DNA of 5,174 nt from an uncultured Selenomonadaceae bacterium (GTDB lineage: Bacteria; Bacillota; Negativicutes; Selenomonadales; Selenomonadaceae). This document shows, in pieces, positions 1-5,174 of the stretch (positions are counted from its first letter, which is position 1; each line of letters begins with the position of its first letter). Under the pieces are notes generated by a model. That model was not told the origin of the DNA, made no database searches, and saw only the letters and a list, made by a program, of their open reading frames with translations. Position numbers and translations under genes: made by a program. The stretch covers positions 1 through 5,174 of the forward strand of contig CATYZV010000152.1 of the NCBI GenBank assembly GCA_958415865.1, given 5' to 3'.

Positions 1-38
1 TACTAGAATAATATGTATCTAAAACAGCTCGCACGGCC

Positions 39-67
39 TTGAGTCGGCGATAATTTATAACAATATT
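39..67 (+). promoter_or_regulatory. Candidate sigma-A-type promoter for the suf operon (weak)
   Basis: TTGAGT at 39-44 matches four of six bases of the -35 consensus, and AATATT at 62-67, after a 17-base spacer, matches four of six bases of the -10 consensus. Transcription would begin near 74, leaving a leader of about 70 bases. TATAAC at 56-61 looks more like a -10 box but has no -35 partner at the right distance. No stronger pair was found in the 142-base leader. A promoter is expected here because sufC is the first gene of the operon, but the exact boxes are a guess. Confidence 0.3.
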
Positions 68-68
68 C

Positions 69-121
69 ACCTAGTTTATTCAGGCTTTTTTCACAGGGCA
101 ATACCTACTTAAAAACTAGGT
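69..121. repeat. 9-bp perfect inverted repeat in the leader
   Basis: ACCTAGTTT at 69-77 is the exact reverse complement of AAACTAGGT at 113-121, with 35 bases between the arms. The right arm is also the right half of the dyad at 101-123, so it can pair with either 69-77 or, more weakly, ACCTA at 103-107. This could be a pair of protein-binding sites or a leader RNA fold. The sequence alone does not decide. Confidence 0.5.
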
Positions 122-123
122 TT
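101..123. promoter_or_regulatory. Imperfect dyad, possible Rrf2/IscR-type operator
   Basis: ACCTA (103-107) and TAGGT (117-121) form a perfect 5-base inverted repeat centred on 112. Additional symmetric pairs are 109/115, 110/114 and 101/123, and the centre is A-rich. The size, AT-rich centre and position just upstream of a suf operon resemble operators of Rrf2-family regulators such as IscR. The half-site resembles the ACCTGAC/GTCAGGT form of some IscR sites but lacks one base, so it is not the E. coli consensus. A regulator bound here would lie between the candidate transcription start and the sufC ribosome binding site. The regulator gene is not in the window, so the assignment is inference. 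Confidence 0.4.
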
Positions 124-127
124 AGCG

Positions 128-133
128 AAGGAG
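128..133 (+). promoter_or_regulatory. Ribosome binding site of sufC
   Basis: AAGGAG lies 9 bases before the ATG at 143. It is a strong Shine-Dalgarno sequence and fixes the sufC start. Confidence 0.85.
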
Positions 134-142
134 ATTTATACA

Positions 143-919
143 ATGACTAATTCACTGCTCGATATACAGAATTTAAGTGCCGGTGCTGATGAAAAGACCA
201 TTCTGCACGGACTAAACTTACAGATAAATAAAGGCGAGACTCATGTATTGATGGGACCGAACGGCGCGGGCAAATCCACGCTCGGCAATGTCATCATGGG
301 CAATCCGCAGTACACCGTAACCGACGGCAAGATTTTCTTCGGCGGCGAAGACATCACGGAAGACCGCACAGATGAACGCGCTAAAAAAGGACTGTTCTTG
401 TCCTTCCAAAGCCCGATTGAAGTCCCCGGCATCTCCATCGCCCAGTTCATCCGCACGGCAATGGAGGCAGAAAGCGGCAAGCGTCTGCGCCTCAAGGCAT
501 TCCGCGAAAAGCTCGACAGTACGATAAAGACGCTGAGCATCAAAGACCAGTGGGTGCACCGCGAACTCAACGTCGGCTTCTCCGGCGGTGAACGCAAGAA
601 GATCGAAATGCTTCAGCTGCTCATGCTCGAACCCAAGCTCGCCATTCTCGATGAAACGGACTCCGGACTTGATATAGATGCTGTAAAGACCGTATCCAAA
701 GGCATTGAAGCATTCCAGCAGGATGAAGCTCACGAACGTTCACTGCTTATCATCACGCACAATATGCGCATTTTAGAATATCTCAAGGTAGACCGCGTAC
801 ACGTTATAATCGACGGCACTATCATCAAAGAAGGCGACGCATCCTTGATTCAGCAGATCAACGAACAGGGCTACGAACCTTTTATTGAACAGGTAAAACA
901 GGCACAGGGAGCTAAATAA
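143..919 (+). CDS. sufC: SufC, ABC-type ATPase of the SufBCD iron-sulfur scaffold
   Basis: SufC is the cytoplasmic ATPase subunit of the SufBCD complex. ATP-driven SufC dimerisation is known to reshape the SufB-SufD scaffold so that a cluster can form; it is not a membrane transporter despite its ABC fold. The 258-residue protein has every nucleotide-binding motif: Walker A GPNGAGKST at 38-46 with Lys44, Q-loop LSFQSPIEVPG at 86-96 with Gln89, signature SGGE at 147-150, Walker B LAILDE at 166-171 with catalytic Glu171, D-loop SGLDID at 174-179 and the H-loop histidine His206. The FQSPIEVPG and DETDSGLD segments are typical of SufC rather than of transport ATPases. Length is close to E. coli SufC (248). 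The start follows a strong AAGGAG. It is the first gene, one base ahead of sufB, so the two are almost certainly translated from one transcript. Confidence 0.97.
   Translation: MTNSLLDIQNLSAGADEKTILHGLNLQINKGETHVLMGPNGAGKSTLGNVIMGNPQYTVTDGKIFFGGEDITEDRTDERAKKGLFLSFQSPIEVPGISIAQFIRTAMEAESGKRLRLKAFREKLDSTIKTLSIKDQWVHRELNVGFSGGERKKIEMLQLLMLEPKLAILDETDSGLDIDAVKTVSKGIEAFQQDEAHERSLLIITHNMRILEYLKVDRVHVIIDGTIIKEGDASLIQQINEQGYEPFIEQVKQAQGAK
906..911 (+). promoter_or_regulatory. Ribosome binding site of sufB
   Basis: AGGGAG lies inside the last codons of sufC, 9 bases before the sufB ATG at 921. It is a slightly imperfect Shine-Dalgarno sequence and supports the start one base after the sufC stop. Confidence 0.7.
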
Positions 920-920
920 T

Positions 921-2372
921 ATGGCTGAAATCATAAATAAACAGGAAGAAGCAGTGCGCCGTCAGAATGAAATGATCAGTCAGGCCGCTGACCGCGTAGA
1001 AAACCGCTACAACTTCCGCAAAGAAGAAAAAGATGCTTTCCGTATCGAAAAAGGCCTGACTCCTGCCATCGTGGAAGAACTCTCCGCCAAGAAGGGCGAT
1101 CCCGAATGGATGCGCGATTTCCGCCTCAAATCGCTGGAAATCTACAATAATATGGCTGTACCGCCGTGGGGTCCTTCCATCGACGGCTTGAACATGGAAA
1201 ATATCGTAACGTACGTAAAGCCCAACACCTCGATGAAGGGCAATTGGAATCAGGTGCCGGAAGACATCAAGGATACGTTTGAAAAGCTCGGCATTCCGCA
1301 GTCCGAACAGAAATCGCTCGCCGGTGTCGGTGCGCAGTACGACTCGGAAATTGTCTACCACAATTTAAAAGAAGAAGTGGCAAAACAGGGCGTTATCTAC
1401 ACCGATATTGAAACGGCACTCAAAGGCCCGTACGAACCGATGATTCGCGACCACTTCATGAAATTAATCACGCCGCGCGACCACAAGTTTGCCGCTCTGC
1501 ACGGTGCCGTATGGTCCGGCGGTTCGTTCGTATACGTGCCGGAAGGCGTAGAAGTGGAAATTCCGCTGCAATCCTATTTCCGCTTGAACGCAGCCGGAGC
1601 CGGTCAGTTTGAACACACGCTTATAATCGTAGAAAAAAATGCTTCGCTGCACTTCATCGAAGGCTGCTCTGCACCTAAATACAATGTAGCGAACCTGCAC
1701 GCAGGAGCAGTAGAACTATTCGTCGGCGAAGGTGCAAAGCTGCGCTATTCCACGATTGAAAACTGGTCCAAGAATATGTACAACCTCAACACCAAACGCG
1801 CTAAAGTCGCCAAAAACGGCACGATGGAATGGATTTCCGGCTCGTTTGGCTCACATATATCGTACCTCTACCCGATGACGATTCTCGCGGGTGAAAATGC
1901 CAAGTCAGAATTCACCGGCATCACCTTTGCCGGCAAGGGACAGAACCTCGATACGGGTGCCAAAATGGTTCACAACGCGCCCAATACATCTTCTGTCATC
2001 ACCACGAAGTCCATTTCCAAGGACGGCGGCATCAGTACGTACCGCAGCTCCGTAGTCATTGCCAAAAACGCAGTCGGCAGCAAGGCAAGCGTATCGTGCC
2101 AGTCCCTAATGCTCGATGATATTTCGCGCTCTGACACTATTCCCGCTATGGATGTGCGCACGAATAAAGCGAGCGTCGGCCACGAAGCGAAGATCGGACG
2201 CATCAGCGATCAGGCTGTATTCTATCTGATGAGCCGCGGCCTCAGCGAAACGGCTGCCCGCGCTATGATAGTAAACGGCTTTGCCAACCCGGTATCGAAA
2301 GAACTGCCGGTTGAATACGCTGTAGAAATGAATCATCTTATTCAGCTGGAAATGGAAGGTGCAATCGGTTAA
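921..2372 (+). CDS. sufB: SufB, iron-sulfur cluster scaffold protein
   Basis: SufB is the main scaffold subunit of SufBCD, receiving sulfur from SufS/SufU and building the cluster at its interface with SufD. The 483-residue length fits the family (E. coli 495). The protein has a helical N-terminal part (about 1-130), a central right-handed beta-helix core (about 180-410), and a C-terminal SufC-contacting end with YLMSRGLSE at 435-443. Residues matching those shown to matter in E. coli SufB are Arg221 and Asn223 (YFRLN; E. coli 226 and 228), Cys249 (EGCSAP; 254), Trp282 (287), probably Lys292 (303), Cys393 (405) and His421-Glu422 (433-434). The Cys393-Glu422 spacing of 29 equals that in E. coli. 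The position matching E. coli Gln285 is Glu280. A hairpin spans its stop codon. No frame disruption is seen, including across the A7 run at 1633-1639. Confidence 0.97.
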   Translation: MAEIINKQEEAVRRQNEMISQAADRVENRYNFRKEEKDAFRIEKGLTPAIVEELSAKKGDPEWMRDFRLKSLEIYNNMAVPPWGPSIDGLNMENIVTYVKPNTSMKGNWNQVPEDIKDTFEKLGIPQSEQKSLAGVGAQYDSEIVYHNLKEEVAKQGVIYTDIETALKGPYEPMIRDHFMKLITPRDHKFAALHGAVWSGGSFVYVPEGVEVEIPLQSYFRLNAAGAGQFEHTLIIVEKNASLHFIEGCSAPKYNVANLHAGAVELFVGEGAKLRYSTIENWSKNMYNLNTKRAKVAKNGTMEWISGSFGSHISYLYPMTILAGENAKSEFTGITFAGKGQNLDTGAKMVHNAPNTSSVITTKSISKDGGISTYRSSVVIAKNAVGSKASVSCQSLMLDDISRSDTIPAMDVRTNKASVGHEAKIGRISDQAVFYLMSRGLSETAARAMIVNGFANPVSKELPVEYAVEMNHLIQLEMEGAIG

Positions 2373-2384
2373 GCACTTAACCGA
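2365..2384 (+). promoter_or_regulatory. Intercistronic hairpin across the sufB stop codon
   Basis: TCGGTTAA (2365-2372) and TTAACCGA (2377-2384) are perfect reverse complements around a GCAC loop; the G and C at the loop edges are also complementary. The sufB stop is within the left arm, and the sufD Shine-Dalgarno begins one base after the right arm. There is no T-run, so it is not an intrinsic terminator. It could affect sufD translation or mRNA stability; that role is inference. Confidence 0.55.
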
Positions 2385-2385
2385 G

Positions 2386-2390
2386 AGGAG
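2386..2390 (+). promoter_or_regulatory. Ribosome binding site that decides the sufD start
   Basis: AGGAG, inside the longer GAGAGGAG, is 7 bases before ATG at 2398. The reading frame is open from GTG at 2359, but that codon lies inside sufB with no properly spaced ribosome binding site, and the family sequence begins after 2398. Confidence 0.85.
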
Positions 2391-2397
2391 ACGAACA

Positions 2398-3474
2398 ATG
2401 AATATTGAAATAAAAAATGCAAATACCCTGCCTGTACCTACATGGCGGTGGCTCAAGCTCAACGATTCCGTCATCAGCTGCCCCGATCCCGGCAGCTGGG
2501 CACAGCTTGCGCCCCGGCTCGACAATCCTGTCAGCGGCATTACGGTAACGGCAGTAAAACCGGATAAATTCCCCGAAATCACGACAGGCATAGGCAAAAA
2601 CGCTAAGGAATTTGCCGAAGCTCATGCCGGAACTGTCCGCAATATTATAATAGAAGAAAACACGCAGGCAGCAGCTCCTGTAATCTTGACTTACAAGCTC
2701 GGCGACAGTAATTTCTTCGTCGATGACAATTATATCTACGCCAAGAAAAACAGCAAAACGACCATCGTCTTTGCTTATGATTCCGACTATAATGCCGGCG
2801 GCTTTCACGCCAGCTCCACCAAGATTTACGCTGAAGAAAATGCCGAAATAGAAGTCATTCAGCTCCAGACCTTGGGCAAGAATTACTATAATTTCGATGA
2901 TGTCGGCTCCGATTCCGCTGCCAATGCCACCGTCCAAGTGAAACAGCTGGAACTGGGCGGCATTAAAAATTGGCTGGGCATCTGCAGCAACCTGACGAAA
3001 GACAAATCACAGGCGCATATCAAATCCAGCTATATCGCGCAGCAGAACCAGTTTGTAGACATAAATTACGTCGTCGACATCTACGGCAAAAACACGGAGT
3101 CAACCGTGATTTGCAACGGTATTCTAATGCACAATGCCCACAAGGTAATGCGTGGCTCGCTCGACTTCAAGCGCGGCTCCAAAGGCTCTGTCGGCAATGA
3201 ATCAGAAGATGTGCTGCTCTTGGACCCCGGCATCATCAACCGTTCTATACCGCTCATCCTCTGCGGTGAAGAAGATATAGAAGGCAATCACGCCGCTTCC
3301 ATCGGCGAAATGGATGAAAATGAATTGTACTATCTGCGCACGCGCGGCCTGAGCGATAAGGATATCCGCCATATGCAGATAGAATCCCGTGTACAGCTCA
3401 TCTGCAACGAGCTGCCCGAAGTCCTTCATCCGCTTGTATTGGAGTTCAAACAGGAGGCTTACAAAAATGAGTAA
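2398..3474 (+). CDS. sufD: SufD, SufB-paralogous scaffold subunit
   Basis: SufD pairs with SufB to form the scaffold heterodimer and, in E. coli, also takes part in iron acquisition. The 358-residue protein begins with a short N-terminal segment carrying the PTWRWLKLN motif (14-22), typical of SufD, then a beta-helix core (about 80-290), and ends with a SufB-like tail, ELYYLRTRGLSDKDIR at 309-324. His298 in GNHAASIGE aligns with E. coli SufD His360, which lies at the SufB-SufD interface opposite the SufB catalytic cysteine. The residue matching E. coli Cys358 is Gly296. It is shorter than E. coli SufD (423), mainly at the N-terminal side. SufD rather than a second SufB is indicated by the missing SufB catalytic cysteine motif, the PTWRWLK start and the gene position. 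It follows sufB by 25 bases and overlaps sufS by 8. Confidence 0.95.
   Translation: MNIEIKNANTLPVPTWRWLKLNDSVISCPDPGSWAQLAPRLDNPVSGITVTAVKPDKFPEITTGIGKNAKEFAEAHAGTVRNIIIEENTQAAAPVILTYKLGDSNFFVDDNYIYAKKNSKTTIVFAYDSDYNAGGFHASSTKIYAEENAEIEVIQLQTLGKNYYNFDDVGSDSAANATVQVKQLELGGIKNWLGICSNLTKDKSQAHIKSSYIAQQNQFVDINYVVDIYGKNTESTVICNGILMHNAHKVMRGSLDFKRGSKGSVGNESEDVLLLDPGIINRSIPLILCGEEDIEGNHAASIGEMDENELYYLRTRGLSDKDIRHMQIESRVQLICNELPEVLHPLVLEFKQEAYKNE
3452..3457 (+). promoter_or_regulatory. Ribosome binding site that decides the sufS start
   Basis: AGGAGG within the end of sufD is 9 bases before ATG at 3467. The frame stays open upstream to 3389, but that extension would overlap sufD deeply and encode a non-family stretch of 26 residues, so 3467 is the start. 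Confidence 0.88.
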
Positions 3475-4723
3475 TGATAAACCCCGCAATTTTGACAATC
3501 AGGAAAGAATTTTCCGCCAGGATTTCCCCATATTGAACGATGAAGAACGCCCCGTCGTCTACCTCGACAACGCAGCGACGACCCAAAAGCCTACCAGCGT
3601 AGTCAACGCCATCTGCAAATACTGCACGAGCCAGAACGCCAACCCGCTGCGCGGACTTTACGAACTCAGCGTAACTGCTACGGAAGAATACGAAAAGGCA
3701 CGCCACAAGGCAGCGCAGTTCATCAATGCCAAAGAAGACTGCGAAATCATCTTCACGCGCAACACGACGGAATCCATCAACCTCATAGCTTACACTTACG
3801 GGCTTGCCAACATCGAAAAGGGCGATGAAATCGTCGTTTCCATCCTCGAACACCACAGCAATATCCTGCCGTGGCAGATGCTCGCCAAGATGAAAGGCGC
3901 AGTGCTCAAGTATATGTTCATCGACGAAGAAGGCCATATCTCCGACGAAGAAATCGAAAGCAAGATCACCGATAAGGCAAAAATCGTTTCGATCGCACAG
4001 GTTTCCAACGTGCTCGGCATTCAGCCGCCTATCGATAAAATCATCAAAAAAGCACACGAAGTCGGCGCGATTGCCATCGTCGACGGAGCACAGGGCGCAC
4101 CGCATATCAAGACGGACGTGCAGGCTCTCGGCTGCGACTTCTACGCCTTTTCCGGCCACAAAATGCTCGCACCGATGGGTATCGGCGTGCTCTACGGCAG
4201 AAAGGAACTGCTGGAAGCTATGCCCCCGTTCATGCGCGGCGGCGAAATGATCGAAAGCGTAACCCAGCAGGACGCAGTATTTGCACCGCTGCCGGAAAAA
4301 TTTGAAGCAGGCACACCCAACGTATCAGGTGCCGTAGGCCTCGGCGCAGCTATCGACTACTTGAATGCAGTCGGCTTCGACTTCATTCAGGCGCACGAAG
4401 AACAGCTGATGAAAATAGCTTACGAAGAACTTTCCAAAGTGCCGCACATCAAAATCTACGGTTCCAAGGACTACAGAGAACACACCGGAGTGCTGAGCTT
4501 CAACGTCGATGATGTTCATCCGCACGATGTATCCTCCCTGCTCGATATGCACGGCAAAATCGCCCTGCGCGCCGGTCATCACTGCGCTCATCCACTCTTG
4601 ACCTACCTCGGCACGGCGGCAACCAACCGCATAAGCTTCTACTTCTACAACACCGAAGAAGACGTGCACCGCTTCATCGAACAAATAAAACAAGTAAGGA
4701 GCTGGATGGGTTACAATGATTAA
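3467..4723 (+). CDS. sufS: SufS, PLP-dependent cysteine desulfurase
   Basis: SufS converts L-cysteine to L-alanine and carries the released sulfur as a persulfide, which is handed to SufU. It is a cytoplasmic fold-type I PLP enzyme; 418 residues is a normal length (E. coli 406). Seen in order: YLDNAATTQKP (32-42) near the N-terminus, LEHHSN with His129-His130 (127-132), VDGAQ with Asp206 and Gln209 (205-209), the PLP lysine Lys232 in SGHKMLAP, and catalytic Cys373 in RAGHHCAHPL. The Cys-loop form and the lack of a SufE gene fit a SufU-partnered type. His353 in DVHPHD corresponds to B. subtilis SufS His342, which binds the SufU zinc during transfer, but lies one residue further from the catalytic cysteine than there. 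The usual NVHRG segment reads NPLRG here. It overlaps sufD by 8 bases and sufU by 8, so translational coupling is likely. Confidence 0.96.
   Translation: MSNDKPRNFDNQERIFRQDFPILNDEERPVVYLDNAATTQKPTSVVNAICKYCTSQNANPLRGLYELSVTATEEYEKARHKAAQFINAKEDCEIIFTRNTTESINLIAYTYGLANIEKGDEIVVSILEHHSNILPWQMLAKMKGAVLKYMFIDEEGHISDEEIESKITDKAKIVSIAQVSNVLGIQPPIDKIIKKAHEVGAIAIVDGAQGAPHIKTDVQALGCDFYAFSGHKMLAPMGIGVLYGRKELLEAMPPFMRGGEMIESVTQQDAVFAPLPEKFEAGTPNVSGAVGLGAAIDYLNAVGFDFIQAHEEQLMKIAYEELSKVPHIKIYGSKDYREHTGVLSFNVDDVHPHDVSSLLDMHGKIALRAGHHCAHPLLTYLGTAATNRISFYFYNTEEDVHRFIEQIKQVRSWMGYND
4696..4701 (+). promoter_or_regulatory. Ribosome binding site of sufU, unusually distant
   Basis: AAGGAG is 14 bases before ATG at 4716, longer than the 7-9 bases used by the other genes here. 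An in-frame TAA at 4695-4697 rules out any start further upstream, and no other start codon lies between. Translation may rely on ribosomes finishing sufS. Confidence 0.6.
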
Positions 4724-5156
4724 CCTCTACAACGAAATTCTCACCGAACACAATCTTCACCCGGAAAATAAATTCAAGCTCGAAGACGCTACGAACGAAC
4801 AGCACGGCATCAACCCCAGTTGCGGCGATGAAATAACCCTGTCGATAAAGCTCGAAAACGGCATAATCAAAGACGCTGCCTTCCAAGGCTCCGGCTGTGC
4901 CATCTCGCAGGCTTCCACCGACATCATGATCGACTTGATGCTCGATCAGCCCGTAGCAAAGGCAAAAGAACTCTGCCGCTTGTTCATCGGCATGATAAAG
5001 GGCACTATCACCGATGAAAAGGAACTCGCACCGCTTGAAGATGCACTGACCTTTAAAGATATCTCTAAAATGCCTGCCCGCGTCAAATGCGCTGTGCTCA
5101 GCTGGCACACCATGCAGGAAATGCTCGACAAGGCAGAAGCTCAGGCAAAAAAATAA
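4716..5156 (+). CDS. sufU: SufU, zinc-dependent sulfurtransferase partner of SufS
   Basis: SufU accepts sulfur from the SufS persulfide and transfers it toward SufBCD; it has an IscU-like fold but in Firmicutes acts as a zinc-bound sulfurtransferase rather than a scaffold. The 146-residue length fits the family. The expected zinc ligands are present: Cys36 and Asp38 in SCGDEI, Cys61 in GSGCAIS and Cys125 in RVKCAVLSWHT. The spacing between Cys61 and Cys125 includes the extra segment (about 78-115) that separates SufU from IscU. Cys61 sits 25 residues after Cys36, the same as Cys41-Cys66 in B. subtilis SufU. The gene overlaps the sufS end by 8 bases and is the last gene in the window. IscU is the alternative, made unlikely by the insertion, the C-terminal RVKCA..WHT motif and the adjacent sufS. 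Confidence 0.95.
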   Translation: MINLYNEILTEHNLHPENKFKLEDATNEQHGINPSCGDEITLSIKLENGIIKDAAFQGSGCAISQASTDIMIDLMLDQPVAKAKELCRLFIGMIKGTITDEKELAPLEDALTFKDISKMPARVKCAVLSWHTMQEMLDKAEAQAKK

Positions 5157-5174
5157 ATACTCTATAATATATGC
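5157..5174. other. Short AT-rich tail after sufU, no terminator visible
   Basis: The 18 bases after the sufU stop are AT-rich and contain no hairpin with a T-run. The operon end and any terminator lie outside the window, or the transcript continues into a next gene. TATAAT at 5163-5168 has no -35 partner. Confidence 0.6.

Noticed and set aside
1..60. End of an upstream gene or an RNA gene
   Set aside because: No frame with coding character, no tRNA-like fold and no strong hairpin could be seen; left as leader sequence.
70..91. Possible intrinsic terminator (CCT...AGG followed by six T)
   Set aside because: The stem is only 3 bp with a large loop; too weak for termination or attenuation.
218..733. 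171-residue open frame on the minus strand inside sufC
   Set aside because: Lies wholly antisense to a well-supported gene, has no ribosome binding site that I can see and no recognisable motif; codon structure of sufC explains it.
1633..1639. A7 run in sufB as a possible slippage or frameshift site
   Set aside because: The reading frame continues with conserved SufB residues on both sides and there is no alternative product of sense.
2359..2397. Possible GTG start giving sufD 13 extra residues
   Set aside because: No ribosome binding site at proper distance, overlaps sufB, and the extra residues pass through the hairpin and Shine-Dalgarno region. ATG at 2398 is better.
3389..3466. Possible upstream start giving sufS 26 extra residues
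   Set aside because: Fully inside sufD, no family similarity in the added stretch, and a perfect AGGAGG serves ATG at 3467.
3446..4159. 237-residue open frame on the minus strand inside sufS
   Set aside because: Antisense to sufS, rich in Phe, Val and Asp as expected from reversed codons, and without recognisable domain features.
5163..5168. TATAAT resembling a perfect -10 box after sufU
   Set aside because: The place for a -35 box falls in the last codons of sufU and shows no match; AT-rich sequence gives such hits by chance and the window ends here.

Overview
This window is a compact, single-strand SUF operon for iron-sulfur cluster assembly, in the order sufC-sufB-sufD-sufS-sufU. All five genes are complete, on the + strand and apparently intact. 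The gene set, with SufU in place of SufE and no SufA, points to a Gram-positive-lineage (Firmicutes-type) or Thermotoga-like anaerobic bacterium. Moderate-GC coding DNA, clear AGGAG-type ribosome binding sites and the SufS sequence style suggest a clostridial or negativicute member. That placement is inference; nothing here fixes the genus.

Layout: positions 1-142 are an AT-rich, non-coding leader holding a weak candidate promoter and a group of ACCTA/TAGGT repeats, including an imperfect dyad at 101-123 that could be an operator. sufC (143-919) is followed after one base by sufB (921-2372). A 25-base gap holding a perfect hairpin and the sufD ribosome binding site separates sufB from sufD (2398-3474). 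sufS (3467-4723) overlaps the end of sufD by 8 bases, and sufU (4716-5156) overlaps the end of sufS by 8 bases. The last 18 bases hold no gene and no visible terminator, so the transcript may continue beyond the window.

How the genes work together: SufS (a PLP cysteine desulfurase) takes sulfur from L-cysteine as a persulfide on Cys373. SufU, a zinc-binding sulfurtransferase with the Cys-Gly-Asp/Cys/Cys ligand set, accepts it and passes it to the SufBCD scaffold. SufB and SufD form the beta-helical scaffold where the cluster is built, and SufC is the ATPase that drives it. No A-type carrier, SufE, Rrf2-family regulator or SufR is encoded here.

I see no new system. The points worth a second look are the repeat structure of the leader, the sufB/sufD intercistronic hairpin, the repeated ATGANTAA overlaps, and a few substitutions at positions known to matter in SufB, SufD and SufS.
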